This document shows positions 58,657 to 64,000 of a stretch of DNA of 64,000 nt, in pieces. Source of the DNA: Conoideocrella luteorostrata. Lineage: Eukaryota > Ascomycota > Sordariomycetes > Hypocreales > Clavicipitaceae. The stretch spans positions 24,880 to 88,879 of the forward strand of contig JASWJB010000181.1 of NCBI GenBank assembly GCA_032433595.1, read 5' to 3'. Each line of letters opens with the position of its first letter. Position 1 is the stretch's first letter. A program made the position numbers and the translations under genes. The notes beneath the pieces are model-generated. The model saw only the letters and a program-made list of their open reading frames with translations, had not been told where the DNA came from and made no database searches.

Positions 58657-60073
58657 ATGATGGCGCAGAGGTTCTTTGACTGCTCGGTGTCTGAGTGTGG
58701 AAGACCGAGTGCACGCGCAGCAGGGGCCGGGTGCGATATGTGCAGCAGCTACTTCTGTGGAGTCCACATGTCTCGGGATTTCCACAAGTGCAGCAGCATC
58801 GGAGTAAGCGTGGCCCGGACGTATACCACTTTGTTGCAATGTTTTCTAACTGTGGCACCATATGGAGGACCTGGATGATGCGGCCTACAACGCGCTCATT
58901 GTCGCCGAAATTGGCCGCCTTCGTGCTCGGATCAACGAGAAGGCACTCTGCGAACTCGCTTCCAGCCTGAACCATGGCAAACCCTGCATCATCGAGTACC
59001 CTTCAAAGGTTGTTGGGCTGGGCGCTCTTACTGGATGTGCCAACTACCACGCCCGCATTTGCTTTGGTGACAGATCCCCGTCGTGGCTCATGCGAGTACC
59101 GCGGGTTTCGGGCTTTGCCGTCGGGTTCCCCGTTTCTCTCGCAGAATACCTGATCCGCAGCGAGTATGCAACCCTGAAGTTCCTGGAGAAGACGGCAGTG
59201 CCGGCCCCGCGGGCCTTCTCGTTCGGCATCCCGTCTCAAGGCACCGACCATGGCGTTGGGGTCTGTTTTCTTCTCATGGAGGAGTTGCCAGGTAGGCCGT
59301 GGGATGGTCAAGGAGATGCTGCTAAGATCTGGAAGGGCCTCGCCGAGATCTCTGTGGAGTTGGAGAAGCATCCATTTACCAAAGCCGGGTCTCTATTTGT
59401 CGAGTCTCCTAACGACCTGCCATCCATCTCTGCTGCGGCCAGTGATAGATTCGTCTGTATTTACCCCTACGGGCCATTTGAGACTTCGGTAGAGTACTAT
59501 ACAGCCTGGGCAGAGCAGTACCTAGCGCTGATTGCGGACGGTCAGCTCTATCCCCAGTTTCCCGTCGAAGCCTACCTGATATATCGATTTCTTCAAGACA
59601 ATGCGACCCAGTTATCCTCAGAATTGGACGAGTTCTTCCTGAAACATGTCGACGACAAGGGCGATCACCTGATGGTTGACGAGGACCTTAACATTACCGG
59701 CATCATCGACTGGCAGATGGCTCGTATCGTTCCGCGACGAGAGGCATTTGCGCTATCCCTCGTATCTGCCGACATGAGAGCTCTTTGCGAAGGTAATGTC
59801 TCGCTTAGTACAAAAGACGTTGCATTGAGCAATGCCTTGCGCGATAGGGGGGGGTTGGGGCTGGCAAGCCACATGGGAGATGAGAAGGTGAGAAGATTCT
59901 TCTGGGGCTTGGGGCTCGAGCCCAAGTGGGCTTATGCGTTGCCATTGGCAAATGCTATTCTTCAGGTCTTCGGGGTCGAACTAGGCTGGGATGAATGGAG
60001 AGAGTTAGCATTGAAGCAGTATGAGGGTGATGAACGCCTAAAGGCTCTTGTGGAAGGGTCTTTCCGGGAATAA
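58657..60073 (+). CDS. APH-type phosphotransferase with N-terminal AN1-like Cys/His finger
   Basis: Exons 58657-58803 and 58868-60073 join across a 64-nt intron (GTAAGC, CTAAC branch, GGAG acceptor) into 450 residues. Exon 1 encodes a finger: FDCSVSECG, GCDMCSSYFCGVH, FHKC (C-x4-C ... C-x2-C-x4-C-x2-H ... H-x-C). The rest is an aminoglycoside/choline-kinase-like fold. It has SWLMRVPRV near the ATP-binding lysine region, CFLLMEELPG hinge, and LKHVDDKGDHLMVDEDLNITGIIDWQMA, which holds the Brenner-like catalytic His-x-Asp and the metal Asp. The usual HxDxxxxN reads HVDDKGDH, so catalytic details deviate. Fungal relatives are numerous and their substrates are unknown. Without exon 1 the remaining frame could start at 58862, which would drop the finger. 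Confidence 0.8.
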
Positions 60074-61303
60074 AACATTAGTGCGAGCACTTTAATAAAA
60101 AGATCCGACCACCGGGAATCAGAAGAGGGTTCGAGGATGCCGCAGCTTACCTCAAAGCTCATAAATCACCTACACGGCCAAGCAAGACCATCAAGGCATC
60201 TCCACGGCCGGCGACACCAAAGCGTACCAGTATGAAACCAACAGCTACTGCCAAATAGCCATCAAGAAAGCCACCACAAGGGTTCTAGGAAATGATAGGC
60301 AATATCCAGCTCATCACATGCTTGTGCGATGCCTCACGAGACTTGGAGCCAATCACGCATCATTAAACTCTCTTTGCTCTAGAAGAGCGGGTACCAATAA
60401 AATGAGTACGAATGAAGAACGGGGTGTCGCATCTTTCATTATCAATCGTTGTGCTTAAGACAATGAAATGGAATAACTGGTTAATACGCATTATTATAAT
60501 AATAATGATCATTGAACGCATGTCAATGAAGTGATAATAATTGAAGAATATTGTCACGAAGTGAGCAGCTATGGAAGATCTAAGCAGCGGAATTGTCCCT
60601 TCGCTCTGCGCCTCGCGAAGCATCTTGGTCACTGTATTGGGTCGATTAATCCACACCATAAGGCTATATAGCCTTCCAACTGGACCTCACTTCGTCCATA
60701 CATCATACGCTTTGGTATCGATTTCATCTTCAACGGTACTGGCCGTATTGTCTTTCCCAACAAGCATTGCTCTGACAACAAGACGTATAATGCGGCCAAA
60801 ACAGCGAACTCTTCATGGCACTGGACAAGGCCGATTAAAGATTTGGGCCAGGCGCTCCATGGCCATGTCATTATTAGACGCGTTGTGCTCAATTCACGCC
60901 TTGAAACCCAGAGGAAACAACGGTTTGCGCTCCATCCTCATTGGCTTTTAGCCAGCCCGCATTCACATCGTCCTCTGTTCAATTGGCCTTTCAGTCCAGA
61001 ACGCGTTAAGCCATGAGCGTCGCATTAAGCGCCGCGCCAATGAAGTTGCTCGATGAGTATTCCCCCAAGACACCAACTTGAGTACTTGTTGGATAGAACG
61101 CTAGGAGACGCCGAAGACTAGGGAATGCCGATAGGCCAGGGAAGGCCGTAGCTTCGGTGAGGCCGTCGATAAGAGGAATAGGTGCCAGAGGCAGGAAGGA
61201 GAGAAAACATAAAATGAAGCAGATGGACAGGAATTGGAAGAAGGGATCAGATCATCTATCATCATCATCAATCATCATCGTCAATATTCATCGATTCACA
61301 CGC
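60074..61303. other. Gene-free region with possible decayed retroelement
   Basis: No gene is supported. Near 60551 a TGTCACGAAGTGAGCAGC start suggests an LTR-like sequence, and an AATAATAATGA-rich hairpin-prone stretch precedes it, but no partner or target duplication was found. A readable frame at 60700-61000 has no recognisable family. Confidence 0.35.
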
Positions 61304-61985
61304 TTATTGTTTTCCCTTCCAATTCACTTCCATACTGTCGCTTCCGACAGTACAGTGGCCGTAGCAGGCCATTGGGTCACCATTATTGCCGTCGCCAGAG
61401 AAACTGTCTCCAAATGCAACACGGCGGCCTCTGCCGAAGCAGCCACCTAGGGCTGTGTGTGTGTAGTCGACCTATCATCGTTGACTTTGCATCAGCACCA
61501 GGTACGTACATGCATGCGCATGAAACGGCCTACAGAGACGGGTACGGGAACGGGACGGGGGACGGGGCCTACACCAGTTTCAACCACAGCAATCTTGATG
61601 CCATTGCCCGTGAATCCCTTCTTATGCAGGTTATCCACATGAGTCATTAAGTGAATCCAACGAGATTCGCCAGCCTCGTTGGCTGCACGTTCGCTGAGAC
61701 GATGCTCCTTTGACTTCTTGGCCGGCTGACTCTGTGCCTCGTCTTCGACGGCATGATTTAAAATCTTCAAAGGCCACACGCCTTTAATGCCCTTTAGATC
61801 TTTAATATCAGCTACTGTGTCCCCGGCTGTGGTCATGTTCCCAGCTGCATCGAGATACCACGAAAAACCTCGGAGTTGAACTTATGGCGCACTTGGCAAG
61901 TTTTCTCCTGTACGTCATTTGCTAGGAGCTCAGTATACCAACTGCTCCCGCACCCAAAGATAAATGCATTGACAGCATAATTATC
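61304..61985 (-). pseudogene. Subtilisin-like (S8) protease, 5' fragment, decayed
   Basis: On the minus strand, a propeptide-like region (FNSEVFRGISMQLGN, DLKGIKGVWPL) leads into HLMTHVDNLHKKGFTGNGIK, IAVVETGV. A probable 101-nt intron (61572-61472) then brings VDYTHTALGGCFG and DPMACYGHCTV, where subtilases read DxMxCxGHGTHVAG. The catalytic Asp is Glu (VVETG for VVDTG), the His motif HGTHVAG is damaged, and the frame stops soon after at 61304. The rest of the protease, including the Ser part, is absent. An upstream ORF with a signal-like start (MAMRAILVLLTVCGG, about 62955) might be a relic of its first exon, but I cannot show this. Confidence 0.65.
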
Positions 61986-63004
61986 ACTAGCGTCATTGCC
62001 ATTCCTTATAACAGAAGTGCAGGTTCACAGCAAATGTGCGTTCATTTCTTGATCTAGGCGCAACCACTTTTGGAGGACAATTTCCAGAGCGCTAGGCTAA
62101 CCGCCCGTCGACCCCACTAACCCACACTCAGGCAATGGGAATGGATCTCTCAGCACGGCGCTTGGTCTATTTTAAGCCAGCTGGCTGTACTTATTGCTGC
62201 TAGGAATTTGTGGCCGGAACTTTCGACATTGCAGTGGAGGTCAGCTCTCTCGGTGGGGAAGCAACCCTTGGGAGGAGTTGAAATTGCAGTGAAATGCATG
62301 GCAAGGGGGCCGCAGAGCGCAGGCAGGGGTGGGTACCCGCCGGGCGGTCGAAAGGCGACATCCAATTTGCAGCGATCAACTTTACTGGTCGATTGGTTAG
62401 CGCCGTCAATACTAAAAGGCTTAGCTCCCGCAAAAGTAGAGGTGGCAGGTACAGGCGTCTATGCAGTATGCAGCAGCGGTGCGACTGATCATAACCCGAA
62501 GCAGCGTTGTATTCTGAAAACCGAAACTGGAGAACTTGCTTGGGCTGAGTGCCGGCGGGCGGTAGGTGCGGAAGAAGGCTCAGTGGAAGAGAGCGTGACG
62601 GCGACAGGGAGGATTATGGTGGAGACTGCAGGGGCAGGCAGACAAGAAAGCAGATGTATTAGCGCCGTTCAACGGCTTGACCAGAATCTTGCCAAGCTGC
62701 TCCAGAGAGTGAGTGCCATCTACTGCTTATTAACAGTGTGTTTAGAGGAATCGCGCCGGTCAGGGTACTTATATGTGGGACCGGCACGTTTATAGCACTT
62801 GCCAAAGTCGCCGTCCAGCTTTGTGGCTGTGCAGAAAGACCGCTGAAAAACGCCGAGTCCCCGGGACCTAGCCTTTTGATTTCCTGTACCATCCGAGCTC
62901 TGGCGTTCCCGAGGGAGCCGCCGCAGACGGTCAATAGTACTAGTATAGCTCTCATGGCCATGCTTGGATGCTGGTATGGTAGTGACGTCAAAACATTATG
63001 ATTT
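61986..63004. other. No supported gene
   Basis: Frames on both strands (for example 62208-62795 plus, 62659-62991 minus) have no recognisable domain. The minus one starts with a hydrophobic, signal-like segment, so a small secreted protein is possible but unproven. Confidence 0.35.
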
Positions 63005-63070
63005 AAGCAATAAAGGATTATTATATTTAATAATAAACTAAAGGTTATGTTAGTTTAATAATTTAAAATA
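63005..63070 (+). repeat. Short AT-rich repeat remnant
   Basis: TTATTATATTTAATAATAAACTAAAGGTTATG resembles 52425-52480 (TTATATCTAATAAGAGACTAAAGGTTAT) and marks another decayed copy. The quoted parts differ mostly by transitions. Confidence 0.4.
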
Positions 63071-63454
63071 GATTAATAGATTTAGGCAGATAGTTGCGTC
63101 AGCAGCTAGCTAGCTTGCAATAAGTACGTATCTATAATTGTGGAAAACCAGGAGTGATCAGTCTTATCATTAGCGAGTTGTCCTACGTTTAGCCAAATCT
63201 CTTTCAAATGACTAGCGCAGTGTGGCTCATGCGACCGGTCCGTTCTTGCAGCTTATTCCACCAGGTTATAACACGTAATAGATAAAAGATGCCCGTAGTA
63301 ATTAGTGGATAGCTTAAAAATGGGATAACTAATGTTTTCATTAACTATATACGTCATGCAATGTAGCATGAACCTAATTATTAATAAGTATAATTTGCTA
63401 TCAATGAAAACGAGTCACATTATTATGCTACGGTCCACTGCAGCGCTATACCTT

Positions 63455-63571
63455 GCGTATTACCGAAGGACTCTGGGTGAGCCTTTCACGAAGTGTGCGG
63501 AGCGTCGCTGGGTGTGGGTCAGACTCCAGCATACGTGAGTGTCAGATGTGCCTTTTGGGTCGATAAAATAT
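63455..63571 (+). repeat. Right-end fragment of the 397-bp repeat family
   Basis: CGAAGTGTGCGGAGCGTCGCTGGGTGT...CAGCATACGTGAGTG...GTGCCTTTTGGGTCGATAAA matches 18850-18939 of the nested insertion, same orientation. Confidence 0.65.
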
Positions 63572-63777
63572 ATTTTGCAGAATTTTTGTCTCCGTTATTT
63601 AATTTATGTGTTTATTTTATAGGCTTAGAATCCTCGTTACCTATTACGTATTAATGAATACTGCAACTAAATAAATTAGTTATATTTGTGAGAAGTCATA
63701 TTAGCTGCAAAGCTTACATTAATTTTCTTTAAAATAATTACGTAGCGCTACAATACTACAGTACAGTACTATGTATT

Positions 63778-64000
63778 ATGTGTGCGGAGATGATCCTCTA
63801 GGGTGACAAGGTTAAAATTCACGTGAGTTGTGGACTTGACCAATTTGGTCAAGTCAAATAGTACAGCTATAAGTAGTGCGATTGTGCTCTTGAAGAGAGT
63901 ACCAGAATCATCCATGAATTAACAGAAGTTTCCCCCCCCTCCCCCCCCCCGAAGTTTACTAAGGCATTTGAGCCACCCACATTCATTCATTAATTTGTTC
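63778..64000 (+). repeat. Left-end part of the 397-bp repeat family, cut by the window edge
   Basis: ATGTGTGCGGAGATGATCCTCT...GTGACAAGGTT...AATTCACGTG...ACCAATTTGGTCA...GTACAGCTATAAGTAGT matches 18543-18740. It contains an extra C-rich run (63929-63950) not present in the other copy, and the element continues past the window. Confidence 0.65.

Noticed and set aside
62208..62795. 195-residue plus-strand frame
   Set aside because: No domain recognised; competing open frames exist on the other strand. Not supported as a gene.

Overview
The window looks like nuclear DNA of a filamentous ascomycete (Pezizomycotina, probably Sordariomycetes; genus not determinable by eye). Genes carry 52-215 nt spliceosomal introns with GTRNGY-like donors and CTAAC/CTGAC branch sites. 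Gene content is typical of an accessory fungal region: HET and PNP-NACHT proteins, a highly reducing polyketide synthase, integral-membrane proteins with a fungal rhodopsin domain, and LTR and LINE debris. Several genes carry TGG-to-TAG or CAG-to-TAG nonsense codons in the TpG/CpA context of repeat-induced point mutation (RIP). All splicing was inferred by eye from frame continuity and family conservation.

0.6-11.8 kb: three intact genes with nucleic-acid themes. They are an OTT_1508-type deaminase (+), a protein of the family often mislabelled 'geranylgeranyl pyrophosphate synthetase' that shows DXO/Rai1-like acidic motifs (-), and, divergent from it, a 2281-residue fusion of an SF1 helicase, NFX1-type zinc cysteines and three CbbX/SpoVK-type AAA modules (+). 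13.5-14.9 kb: a CAP59/CMT1-type mannosyltransferase broken by two TGG-to-TAG changes.

15.5-29 kb: a repeat-rich stretch with solo LTRs (two with apparent 5-bp target duplications), an SRPK-like kinase lying between two inverted copies of one LTR, a PNP-NACHT-ankyrin NOD-like receptor whose ankyrin array continues as RIP-damaged repeats past its stop, and TPR and FunK1-like gene fragments.

29.5-47.1 kb: a biosynthetic cluster. It holds a six-exon reducing PKS (KS-AT-DH-MT-[no functional ER]-KR-ACP), a divergent rhodopsin-domain membrane protein, a GMC oxidoreductase, a separate trans-acting enoyl reductase and an MFS exporter. The PKS/trans-ER split is the LovB/LovC arrangement. No release enzyme or transcription factor is visible in the window.

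47-64 kb: repeats, a tandemly duplicated Cys-rich secreted protein, a LINE fragment, a Myb/SANT-like ORF, a HET-coiled-coil-ankyrin gene, an APH-type phosphotransferase with an N-terminal Cys/His finger, a decayed subtilase, and repeat copies at the right edge.
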